Shown here one piece after another: positions 54,914-64,000 of a stretch of 64,000 nucleotides of DNA. The position numbers were made by a program, and so were the translations under genes. The first letter of the stretch is position 1. Every line of letters begins with the position of its first letter. The notes under the pieces were generated by a model. That model worked only from the letters and a program-made list of their open reading frames with translations, ran no database searches and had not been told where the DNA came from. The stretch spans positions 124,001-188,000 of the forward strand of contig JAFEMH010000929.1 of assembly GCA_022495995.1 (NCBI GenBank). The letters run 5' to 3'. The stretch comes from Adenophora triphylla var. japonica (Eukaryota > Streptophyta > Magnoliopsida > Asterales > Campanulaceae).

Positions 54914-54960
54914 GGTTGCCTACGTCTCCTGACTAGAGGGCTCAGTGTCCGCGTAGTTCG
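54914..54960 (-). promoter_or_regulatory. Conserved two-stem motif, type II (element B)
   Basis: CTACG (54920-54924) with CGTAG (54952-54956); inner pairing is weak here (CTCCTGACTAGAGGG). It stands at the end of pol, as in element A (5396-5444). Confidence 0.5.
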
Positions 54961-56270
54961 ACACTACATGGAGTGCCAAGAGATGCACAGCTTGTTCTTC
55001 TTCAGCGAAGTATCTCGCGAAGTTTGCTTCCGTTGACCGGATTCATGAAGGGATTGCCGCCTAGGTCTATCGCCTTCATGGCACCTCCGGAGAAGATCTT
55101 TGAACCACGAAAGGGCCGATCCATGTGGGTTCCCATTTTCCCACTGGGTTGGTTCGAGTGGGAGGCTTTTCTTTGAGTACAAGGTCGCCTTCCCCGATGT
55201 CTCGGGATTTGACTTTCTTGTCGAAAGCTCTAGCCATCCCGCTTTGATAGGCTCCGGACGTGTTCCATGGCCTTTAGTCGTCGCTCGTCTAGCGAGCCAA
55301 TTCGTCATGTCGGCTTCTGAGCCATTCAACTTCGTTGATGTCATTTTCCAAAGCAGACTCTGAGTGAGGAATTTCCAATTCAATGGGAAGGACTGCTTCC
55401 ATCCCGTATGTCGTGGCGAATGGGGTTTCTCCCGTGGCTGTTTCGATCGATGTGCGGTAGCCCCAAAGTGCAAGGTGCAGCCTTCTGCCAATCTCGTCCC
55501 TGGTGGTCATTTTTCGGATGATCCGTTCGAGGGTTTTGTTTGCCGCTTCCACGGCGCCGTTTGTTTTTGGCCGGTAGGGAGAAGATTTGTGGCGTGTGAT
55601 CTTGAATTCAGCCAGCCTGTCGAATTCCCCTTCGAAGTGTGAACCATTGTCCGATATGACCTCATTTGGGATGCCGTATCGGCAGATGATGTTTTCCTCG
55701 AGGAAATGCGCGACCTTCTGGAGGTGAGTACCTTGTAGGACTTGGCTTCGACCCATTTGGTGAAGTAGTCGATGGCTACTAAGATTGAACTCGTGATCGT
55801 TGCCGCCCGACGGAGCAATTTTCCCGATGACGTCAATTCCCAAGTGGCAAATGGCCAGGGTGTAGTCATGCAAGAGAGATCGTGGGGCGGCAGATGATTG
55901 AGGTTAGAGAACCGTTGACACTTGTCGCAGCCTTTGGACAAAGTGGATGCAATCTCGCTCCACGGAGATCCAAGAGTAGCCCATCCCGAGAATGATTTGC
56001 ATCGTGGCTCGGGCGTTCATGTGGGGACCGCAAGCCCCATTGTGGACTTCTGTTCATGAACTTGTTTGCTTCTTCCCGGCCGATGCAACGTAGGAGTGGC
56101 CCATGGTAGCGTTTCTTGTATAGCATGTCCCCGAGGATGACGAAGTGAGAGGCGAGGCGTTTTAGGGCCACGATGCTCTTGGTTTTCACCCCTTCGCGTG
56201 TGGGTCTTCCTTGTTCATGAAGGTAGTTTCCGCTCTTGAGGTATTGGAAGATCCGGTTTGTGCCTGAAAT
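54960..56270 (-). pseudogene. pol: Integrase of element B (broken)
   Basis: Minus strand: VILGDMLYKKRYHGPLLRCI at the start, Zn-binding remnants, GIDVIGKIAPSGG (first Asp), CRYGIPNEVISDNGSHFEGE (second Asp), SSPYRPKTNGAVEAANKTLE (Glu) and GYRTSIETATGETPFATTYG. It is about 80-85% like element A integrase by eye. Several frameshifts (around 55870, 55500 and 55490) break it. Immediately upstream, near 56265, the sequence jumps to the part that precedes reverse transcriptase in element A (IGSFF region). Reverse transcriptase and both RNase H domains are therefore deleted, about 2 kb relative to A. Confidence 0.88.
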
Positions 56271-57537
56271 GGCGTCGGAATTGCGTCTCTTTGGCTCTTC
56301 AAAGAATCTTGCAAATCGTTGTGATTAAAACCTTCTCACTTGGGCCCGGTTTTTATCTCGTTTGACAACATGCTTAAACGTTTGCTTGATGCATTTATTC
56401 AATTAATGTGTTTGCCTTTTGTATAGATGAATTGTTATTAACCGCTTTGATTAGTTAATATCATCGTTTGTTAAAGATGCAATGAAATGATTTTTAGAAA
56501 GGTCGGACCTTTTATTGAAAGCATGAAGACCGTACATTGTTGATCAAAGATTCACAATCGTCGGGCGTAAAGCCGTCAAAAGACTCAAAAGATGTGAATT
56601 CACGTACAACAAGACTCGAAGCTAGACTATAGGTGACGAGGGATTGGACCAGCTTCATTACTCTCGGATGGCCGTAGCTCTAGAGGGAGTGGTGCCGGTT
56701 CAGTGGCCGCCTTCCTCGTACGAGTCCCGGAAAATAGCTTGCATGCGGTTTGATTTCAAACCAGATCGCAGAGGTTTTTGGTTGTTCCATTGATGGTGTC
56801 CCTCCGTTAGTGTTGCCACCAGTCCTTGGGGGTTTTTGATGATAGAAGTCGCTGAGGGCTACTTCTAAGAGGGCAAAGCATTCGCTGATTCGGAGTTGAT
56901 TCTTGCTGATGTTGATCACTTTCATAGAATTTGCCTCTTTATCTCGGGATCTTTGCTTGGACGACGTTTACAATGTCTCGATTCGAGCGGGCATGCTATA
57001 TCTCCTTCCCCGATTAAGCCTTCGAGGAGGTTGCGCCACTGTTCATCCGTGCCTGACACCGGAATGTTGAATTGAACTAAGCCGTGATGGCCGTCCCCGT
57101 AAGATCCGAGAGTGTCGGCTAGAGGGTTGTCTTGCACGGGGATCGGTGATGAGCCGCTTGCCGCAGGGTTTTCGGCAAAGTAAGTGGTCTACTCCTCGAT
57201 CAATCTCCATTAGGGCATCCATCTCGATCCTCTCTTAAGCATTCTTCACAGCCGCATATATCGTAGTTGTCATCTTGACCCACGAGCTCTTCGATTTCCA
57301 AATGTCGCGGCTTAGAGCGTGGATGTAAGGATCCACTTCGTAGCGGGACAGGTAGGAGAATCATCCGGAGAAGAGTATTCGGTCATGTCGGGACCTTCTT
57401 CCGGGTCATAGCTTGCCGGGCCAAGCACTTACCATCGCACCGCTTCCGCGGATCACTTCGATCGCTCCATTGGCATTGATGAATTTAACGCATTGGTGAA
57501 GAGTAGATGATACCGCTTTCATCCGATGTATCCAAGG
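56271..57537 (-). pseudogene. Decayed protease-RT linker of element B
   Basis: Two open minus-strand pieces (57137-56922 with LVQFNIPVSGTDEQWRNLLE, 56925-56680) and scattered homology to element A 8740-10150. Just after the protease stop the motif PWIHRMKAVSSTLHQCVKFI is readable. No intact gene. Confidence 0.55.
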
Positions 57538-58484
57538 TCATCCCAAAGAAAGGTAGAAGGTTGGTTTGATTTCCACGACTTGGAACTCTACCGAATCCAG
57601 TTGTACGTCGAATTGGATCCTCAGATTGATGACTCCTACGATTGGTCGTGCAATGGAATCGTAGGCTCGGATTACCCGAGGTGAAGACCTTATCAGAGAG
57701 CGGTCGATGCGGAGTCGTTTCAATGTGCTCAAAGCGATGATGTTGACTGCGGAGCCGTTATCAATCAAGACGTTCGGGAGGAAGAACATCTCTATTTTTA
57801 TGAGGATGAGGAGGGCTTCGTTGTGCCGATTCTCACATATTGGCAAGTCATCGTCTGTGAAGGCTAAACCGCTTCCCGTGCTACCGTTTGACTCTGTCTC
57901 TTCTGGGGAACGTTCGATCCATCCATTTGTATGCCTTGGTTGGGGCAAAGATCGTAGGGAGACAGTTGCCCTTGGGCGTTCTTGTCTGAATTCCCGGTCA
58001 CAAGACCTTTTGACTCTGGTTTCACGCTCCCAGTCATAGCGGGACAGCATGTTGACGGTTTCGTCAAAGGCTATTGAGTTTACCCTGTCGTTCCGGGGGA
58101 ATGGATTTCCGATGGTATTGGGACCACGAGGGCGTTCCGATTTTCCCTCCTCAATGAGCCCTTGGACCACCTGCTTGAGCACGAAGCAATTGTCGGTGGT
58201 ATGGCCGGGGTAGTTGTGGAAGGCGCAGTGCTTGCTCATATCCATGTTGGGTTTGGGAGTCTTTGGTTGGAAATTCTCGAGCGGCTTGAGAAGATTTCGT
58301 TTCACCAAAGCTTCAAATACTTGACCCAAGGGCATCTCAAGGTTGTCTAAATGTTGGAACTGTGGGAAGCGAGGGGGATTGTTATTCTTTGGGGCTGCTT
58401 GATCGCGGTTTACTTGAGCTCCGTTCTGAATGTAGTGTACTGTTCCGGCTGCTTCTTTTCCTTTGGTCAGGGCAGGAGTTGATT
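57538..58484 (-). pseudogene. gag: Gag C-terminus and protease of element B
   Basis: Open on the minus strand from the truncated edge (about 58483) to 57538. The part from 58335 has 265 residues. Nucleocapsid CAFHNYPGHTTDNC has the same Cys-His spacing as element D (CQYHQYPGHITNDC). A linker is followed by protease VLIDNGSAVNII; Asp-Asn-Gly replaces the usual Asp-Ser/Thr-Gly and might weaken activity. The flap partner reads YLSLG-stop-PWIH, so a nonsense codon falls inside ILGRPWIH. The capsid is cut off by the junction with copia sequence at 58484. Confidence 0.88.
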
Positions 58485-58720
58485 CCTCCTTTGAAAAATG
58501 TCTTGCACGTAGATGGTTTACTTGCTAATTTAATTAGCATTAGCCAACTATGTGATGACAATTTGGAGGTAAAATTCAATAAAAATACATGTGAAGTGTT
58601 TGATAACACTAACTTTTATGTCATGACTGGAATAAGATCAAGTGATAATTGCTATCTGGTTGGTAATAAATCAGTGTGCAATTTGACAAAACTTGATGAC
58701 ATTAGGTTATGGCATCAAAA
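58485..58720 (+). pseudogene. pol: Fragment of a different copia element (GAG-pre-integrase)
   Basis: Encodes LKNVLHVDGLLANLISISQL then CDDNLEVKFNKNTCEVF and RLWHQK, the segment between protease and integrase. It is closest to the SIRE type by pattern and clearly not the copia-1/2 family. Cut on the left at the element B junction and on the right, at about 58720, where the text jumps from RLWHQK into LYVDDIL of reverse transcriptase. Confidence 0.8.
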
Positions 58721-59719
58721 GTGTTGTATGTCGATGATATCTTACTCATTGGAAATGACATTCCTGTACTTCAGACTGTCAAGTCTTGGTTAAGAAAATG
58801 TTTCTCAATGAAAGATATGGGTGAAGCCGCTTACATCCTTGGCATCAAGATCTATAGAGATAGATCTAAAAGGATAATTGGTTTAAGTGAAAGTACCTAC
58901 ATTGACAAGGTTCTTAGAAGATTCAAGATGGAAAATTCTAAGAGAGGTAACTTGTCAATGGGTATGGTGTTACTCTTAGCAAGAATCAGTGTCCTAAGAC
59001 AACTAATGAGCGAAAGATGATGAATGAGGTTTCATATGCTTCGGCTATTGGATCTATCATGTACGCCATGATCTGTACTAGACCCGACGTCTCGTATGCT
59101 CTAAGCATGACGAGTCGATACCAATCTGATCCTAGTGAGAACCATTGGATGGCAGTTAAGACGATCCTTAAGTACTTAAGGAGGACTAAGGATGCGTTCT
59201 TGGTCTTTGTAGGGATGGAACATGATCTTGTTGTAAGAGGTTACACAGATACAAGCTTCCAAACCGACAATGATGATTTCCGATCGCAGTCGGGATTTGT
59301 GTTTATGCTTAACGGAGGTGCAATTTGTTGGATGTGTTCCAAGTAGAGTACCATAGCCGATTCTACAACCTAGGCCGAATAGATAGCGGCATCCAATGCA
59401 GCTAAGGAGCCAGTTTGGATCAAGAAGTTCATTAGTAACTTGGAAGTTGTTCGAAGTATCACTAATCTGGTGGAACTTTATTGTGACAATAATGGTGCCA
59501 TTGCGCAAGCAAAGGAACCAAGGTCACATCAGTGATCCAAACACATACTTAGACATTTCCATCTCATTCAAGAGTTCATTGATAGGGGAGACGTTAAGAT
59601 ATGCAAAGTATCAATCGGTAATAACATTGGGGATTCGCTTACAAAGCCCCTCGCACAAGCAAAGCATGATGGTCATGTTAGGTCCATGGGTATACGATAC
59701 ATAGATGGAGCCTAGTGTA
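58721..59719 (+). pseudogene. pol: Copia-3 reverse transcriptase end and RNase H (broken)
   Basis: LYVDDILLIGNDIPVLQTVK carries the catalytic Asp pair. GEAAYILGIKIYRDRSKRII and SYASAIGSIMYAMICTRPDV are usual thumb/connection motifs. RNase H follows with VVRGYTDTSFQTDNDD, SQSGFVFMLNGGAICWMCSK (then stops) and ELYCDNNGAIAQAKEPRSHQ. The end RSMGIRYIDGA and stop match copia-2, so this is the same family. Frameshift near 59000; stops after 59343. It supplies the part that copia-2 lost. Confidence 0.9.
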
Positions 59720-60089
59720 AGTGGGAGATTGTTGGTGTAATGACCTAGGCGTTTAGTTATGTTTGACTTATAACTTAAACCGCTATGTAATCGTCTTTAT
59801 CATTTATTATAGAGAAAGTTTATATGGTTCATTATATGTTTACATATTTATTATATTGAATTGCGTCCCTAGTTATTGTGAATAATTAGTATAAGTTGGT
59901 AATGGATAATCATGGAGATGATTATATGCATGTGATGCACATTACACTTATGGATACTTGCTAGAGAAAAAGTATTGCACATGACCTACCGATGAGATTT
60001 ATGACATGGTCAATAGTCATATGTGTCATGATTAAATCTCATGATAGTAGTTTCATTGAATCCTTTGTACCTGAGATTATCATCGTCTT

Positions 60090-61333
60090 TGTAAATGTTA
60101 GATCATGTGTTGCCATGTGTGTCATTTCCTATGTTGACAAACCAGTCTTGCCACTGGTGTTGCCACAGGTGTTGCCATTTGGATTTAGCAACACCAGAAT
60201 AGTTACTGTATTTTTCACAAATAATAATGTGTAAATTAATGTTTAAATATCAGTTATTAGTCTGTTGTTTGTGAGCTTGATTAGGTCAACAGAAGATGCC
60301 CAGGCGTGAACTTCGAAGGAGATGAAGAAAATTACATATAAACATATTGTTTATATGTAAAATTGGTGACCAAGTAAAAGAGCTATTGGTTAGTTATTCA
60401 GGGGGAGATTAGTATAGAGTACAAGGTATCTACAACAGAGGTGTACAAGCAAGAGAAGCCATAAAGACCAAGTCTTCTACAATTAAGGCGAATGGAGCTA
60501 TTTTGGAGGAACAACTTCAAGGCTGTTTATTTGATCATTTTGAGTAAGCTCCAAGTTTTGAAGGCCTATAAATAGTGCAGTCGATCTGCATTAGTGATCA
60601 TCCAATTCAGAAGACACAAATCTGCATAAGAAAGAATTCTGCTCTTCAAGTGTCGCCATTCAGTGTTGGCAACACTTTGTCCAACACTCGAGAGTTTCAC
60701 ATACTCCCTCTGTCCCATTAGTATTAGCACAAACACTGTTTGCGCGAAAATTAAGAAATATGATATTTTAATAAAATGTTGTGAGTGTAAAAGAATGAGT
60801 GGAGAGAGAATGAGTGGAGGGTGTAATAAATTATAATGGTGTTGTGAGTATTAAAATAATGTAGGAGAGAGAATGAGTGGGGTTGGGTGAATATTTTATT
60901 AATATAAAGTTTCCTTTTTGGGAGTGTGCGGATATTAGCGGGACGCCCAAAAAGGAAAGTGTGCTAATATTAGCGGGACGGAGGGAGTATATCTTTATCT
61001 TTTCTTGAGGTTTTGAGTGTTAGTATTCAGAGAGAGTTCTATATTTATTGTTCCTTGAGTTAATGATTATTTATCACTAAGGGAACTTTTCGACCTTGTA
61101 TTTAATTCATTATATATATAGAAAGGTCTTGCCCTCCTGTCACCCAGCAAGTTATATATTTATAAAACTTGATAAAATTATATTCTTGTGTATTGTTATT
61201 TATTCTTCCACTGTAAATTTTATTTCTAATATTTGTTGTTTTCGAATTGGTGTGTGTTGTTGTTAGTGTTGCCGACACTAAGGACAACACTTGCGAGTTT
61301 CGTCTCACTTTTGTTAAGACATAGACAATTTCA
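60090..61333 (+). mobile_element. Solo LTR inserted in the copia-3 LTR
   Basis: Interrupts the copia LTR between ...CATCGTCTT and CTTCCACATG, as shown by uninterrupted copies at 44360 and 27430. Starts TGTAAATG and ends CAATTTCA; target copies are GTCTT (60085-60089) and TTCTT (61334-61338), one base different. A TATA box (CTATAAATAG near 60568) gives + orientation. Without the nested MITE it is about 960 bp. No interior domain remains. Confidence 0.7.
60704..60987. mobile_element. Stowaway-type MITE (284 bp)
   Basis: Terminal inverted repeats CTCCCTCTGTCCC and GGGACGGAGGGAG (one mismatch) with TA target duplication (60702-60703, 60988-60989). This is the typical terminus of plant Stowaway elements, moved by mariner transposases. 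The interior is AT-rich with no ORF. The ends extend into a longer inverted repeat (TAGTATTAGCAC and GTGCTAATATTAG). Confidence 0.93.
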
Positions 61334-62590
61334 TTCTTCCACATGATGAACATTGTGTTTGATGTAGTCTAACACTATCTTTAATAGGATAGCAACAAGG
61401 GCTATGTTGGCACGATTGGATTCTTGTAGGGAAGAATGATAAGTCAAGATGGGATTTGTCCCTCTCTGTGTGAGAGAGATGTTTGCTTGGGCCCCTCGAT
61501 GAATGATGTTGATGAAATGTGTGGCCACTCTCAAGTGATTTGGTAGAGATCAAATGCATTTGGATTATAACATATTCGGAATCGAGAAAGCATTGAACAA
61601 TATGAGTTGACATGGACCATGACTCATGTTCAATTGGACATCGTGGACAAAGGGATTGTGACATTTGATCTATCAAGGAATCAAGATTTGATGTTATATT
61701 TAATTGGGTGGACATAATGACTTGCTAGAAGTCACTTATATCTTGTGAGGTTGATGTTTTCAACTCACTACCAACATAAAATATAGTTCCTAAAGGGCCA
61801 CACACAAAAGAACGGATTGAAAATGGCTAAATTTTGGAATTCTGGGATCAAGGGATGACTCGTCCCCTATGGGACGGCTCGTGCCCTAGGGGACGACTCG
61901 TTCCCCGTGTTGGCCCATCTATTCCCCAAGGCAGGGACGACTGAATCAGGATGCTTGCTATGAGGGACGACTCGTGCCCTATGGGACGACTCGTGACCTG
62001 TGGGACGACTCGTCCTAGCAACGCTGGAAACCCATTTTTGCAAGGAAAAAAGACTCTTCCCCCTAAGTGTTAGGGATTTATAACAAGTATAAATAGAACC
62101 CTTTTATCCCAACAAAATGTGACGAAAATTAGAGTTTTAGAAATACTAATTGGTTGATTTTGATTACGAATCAAAGATCAAACTCCATAGATTCATTCTA
62201 CCAACAGCCATTGATTATTGAATATTGATTCAATAATCGGGAAGATCATCTAGCAATCCTACAAGAAATTGTTCTTGGTTCGTTCACGTGTGGATCACCA
62301 TTAAAGGGCGATTACTTTATCTCCTAAAGCTTGAAGATCACCATTGTTGATTCATCACCAAGATAGAACAAGGAAGAAGAAGATCCAAGTTTCATCATCA
62401 AATTCAAAGGTAGAAATTTGAGATTCGTTTTGACCAAACATTATCGCTATAAGGTATGTATAATCTATTCCATATCATTTCATCTCTTCATGCTAGACGG
62501 ATTCAAGGGCTAGGGTTTTGATTGTTTTATAAAGTTTTCCGCTGCGTTTGTAACCCCAAAACCCAACATTGGTATCAGAGCCGTGTTTAT

Positions 62591-64000
62591 TGATAAGTGA
62601 CTATTATATAGTCATTTATCCTAAGTTTTAATATCTAATTCCTTAGTTTAATTATCATTTTTATCTCATTTTAGTCTATTGTAGTTCCTTTTTCATATAT
62701 ATTGAATTTTACGCTTTTTGGTATACATTATACATTTTAGACAAATTTTTGGAGTCTATTATAATAAAAAAGGATGCTTGGACATCTTGGTGCAAAGGCA
62801 TGGAAGAGCAACAAGCAAATCAAACACACAAAACCAAAATCTAGCCAGAGCGGCCGTGCAGCCAGAAGAGGAGTGGTCGTGCACTTAGGCCATGACAGGC
62901 CATTTTTTGGCCCCAAAATGCAGAGTGGCCGTGCCTTGGAAGTTTCCTGGCCGTGTTACCCTCGGAGCGGCAGTGCAGCAAGAAGTGGAGCGGCCATGCA
63001 AGTTGTCCAAATTCAAATTCAAAACTGGCGCCAAGGGGACACGGCCGTGCAAAACCCTTGACACGGCCGTGCAAGTCGTGACTGCAGAATTAAAAGGTAC
63101 CTTTAGGAGGCACCTTCTTGTAGAGTTTCCTCCCAATTATAAAAAGACCCATTGTAATCAGTCTTAGACACCAAATTTTGATAGAATTTTCATCAGAAAT
63201 TGTTAAAAATTAGATACAAGTACTATATACATTGATTTCCAAAAGATCTTTGAAGATTCAAGTCCATTTTTGTTCTTGAAGTTCCTTTGGAAAAGAAGCA
63301 ATAAAAGTTGAAATATTCCAGCCATTCATCTCTTATTTATCATAAGTCTTTCTTACTCTATCCTTTATATTATTACTTATTTACTTTATATGGCTAGTGA
63401 GTAATCTCCCTTGTTCTTGGGGTTGGAAACTCAAAGCATAAATTGTTCATCACCTTAAATTATGAAAGTCTTGTCTTCTATCTTCATCTAAACAATTTCT
63501 TTATATCAATCTCTAAATAACTTACAATTTGGAGACGTCCAACTTGTATGATTCAGTCGATCAAGAGAAGGACATAGCGGAGAATCTCGATTGACGGAAC
63601 CATATAAAGAAATTGGGTTCCATTGATCACGAAAGTAGTTCAACGGCCTATGGATGTTCCTTTAATGGAAAGTATGTTGACTCTCATTCTTAATGAATTC
63701 TTACTAATTATGGTCAGCTAGAGATAAGCCGGAATGCCCGTTAGTGACAGGGCTAGAGTACCAAAAATGGAAATCTCAAACAGTTAGGACATAATTAGTG
63801 AAGAATACAACGCTATTGTCTTGACCGTGAGAAGTAGTGTAAGCCTAACGTACCATCCTTGATTTTTATGAAAACCTATATTTCCTAAGGCAATGACTAT
63901 TTGATGAACAATTTTATGTATATGATTTCCAATCCCGAGAATGCTTCGTTTATAATATTAAAAGTATTTTTTTTGTGTGTGCTTCAGTCTCTTCCCAAAA
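62591..64000 (+). mobile_element. Element E: start of another LTR (runs off the window)
   Basis: Begins TGATAAGTGACTATTATATA right after the copia-3 primer-binding region. From 62848 to 63080 it has about eight variants of CGGCCGTGCA. A TATA box (TATAAAAA, 63138-63145) follows 60 bp later, so this reads as a U3 promoter in + orientation. No LTR end is seen by 64000, so the LTR is at least 1.4 kb. No gene is supported; ORFs at 62774-63167 on both strands fall in the CG-rich repeat. Confidence 0.6.

Larger units (their letters stand above)
45087..58484 (-). mobile_element. Element B: Tat-lineage Ty3/gypsy retrotransposon with two antisense genes
   Basis: Minus-strand element whose 5' half is lost. 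From the right: gag end and protease (58484-57538), decayed linker, integrase (56270-54960) with reverse transcriptase and RNase H deleted at about 56265, and the type II two-stem motif. Then two genes on the opposite strand (52594-54113, 49151-52072), minisatellites (46600-48840), two type I motifs, polypurine tract and 3' LTR (45087-46521). Inserted in the copia-2 3' LTR; expected duplication CCAGC (45082-45086). The right boundary at 58484 abuts copia sequence without an LTR end, so a deletion or recombination removed the 5' half. Confidence 0.88.
59730..62568 (+). repeat. Copia-3 LTR with interior sequence on both sides (2,839 bp including insert)
   Basis: Starts TGTTGGTGTAATGACC directly after polypurine tract AAGTGGGAGAT (59719-59729) and ends AACCCAACA directly before TGGTATCAGAGC (62570-62581). 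It is thus 3' LTR to the left and 5' LTR to the right, as in a tandem LTR-interior-LTR-interior array. An insertion (60090-61333) accounts for its length. The palindrome cluster is at 61850-62015. Confidence 0.9.

Overview
The window reads as plant (probably eudicot) nuclear intergenic heterochromatin: one nest of LTR retrotransposons inserted into one another, with no host gene, tRNA or rRNA that I can support. The evidence is plant Ty1/copia and Ty3/gypsy pol motifs, an initiator-Met-type copia primer-binding site (TGGTATCAGAGC), a Tat-type site (TGGCGACTCTGCTGGGGA), Tat-style dual RNase H, a Stowaway MITE and plant-mobile-domain/DUF7745-like antisense genes. Almost every reading frame carries stops, frameshifts or deletions.

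Layout, left to right. Element C (Ty3/gypsy, Tat-like, + sense) shows only its 3' part, 1-5395: antisense DUF7745/PMD-like pseudogene, tandem arrays of 42, 85 and 152 bp, polypurine tract and 3' LTR (3354-5395). It sits inside element A (Tat, - sense, 5396-14205), which keeps integrase, two RNase H domains, reverse transcriptase and protease but no capsid. A is inserted in the integrase region of copia-1 (- sense, to 24440). Copia-1 is also split by an almost unmutated, pol-less Athila-like element (15286-21225, duplication TTTAG). From 24441 to 27090 lie older fragments.

Copia-2 (+ sense, from 27091) is split by element D (29302-41005, duplication GTGAT), an 11.7-kb Tat-like element with 2-kb LTRs and a nearly intact gag but no pol. 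The copia-2 3' LTR is in turn broken by element B (Tat, - sense, 45087 to about 58484). B has a 3' LTR, long minisatellite arrays, two genes antisense to pol (PMD-type, then DUF7745-type), a pol lacking reverse transcriptase and RNase H, and protease plus the gag end. The right end holds truncated copia pieces, a copia LTR (59730-62568) containing a solo LTR that itself contains a Stowaway MITE, and the start of another LTR (62591 to the window end).

Two signals go beyond routine annotation. First, the Tat-like elements share a structured 3' UTR module: a two-stem motif with an invariant CTACG/CGTAG outer stem and an inner stem whose sequence changes while pairing is kept, followed by a second hairpin directly before the polypurine tract. 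Second, each element family carries its own CpG palindrome in the LTR promoter, and in B and C the same palindrome also stands just upstream of the antisense genes. In B the palindromes come as pairs spaced exactly 31 bp, three times over. This suggests a self-regulatory circuit linking LTR and antisense gene, which I propose as the candidate undescribed system.
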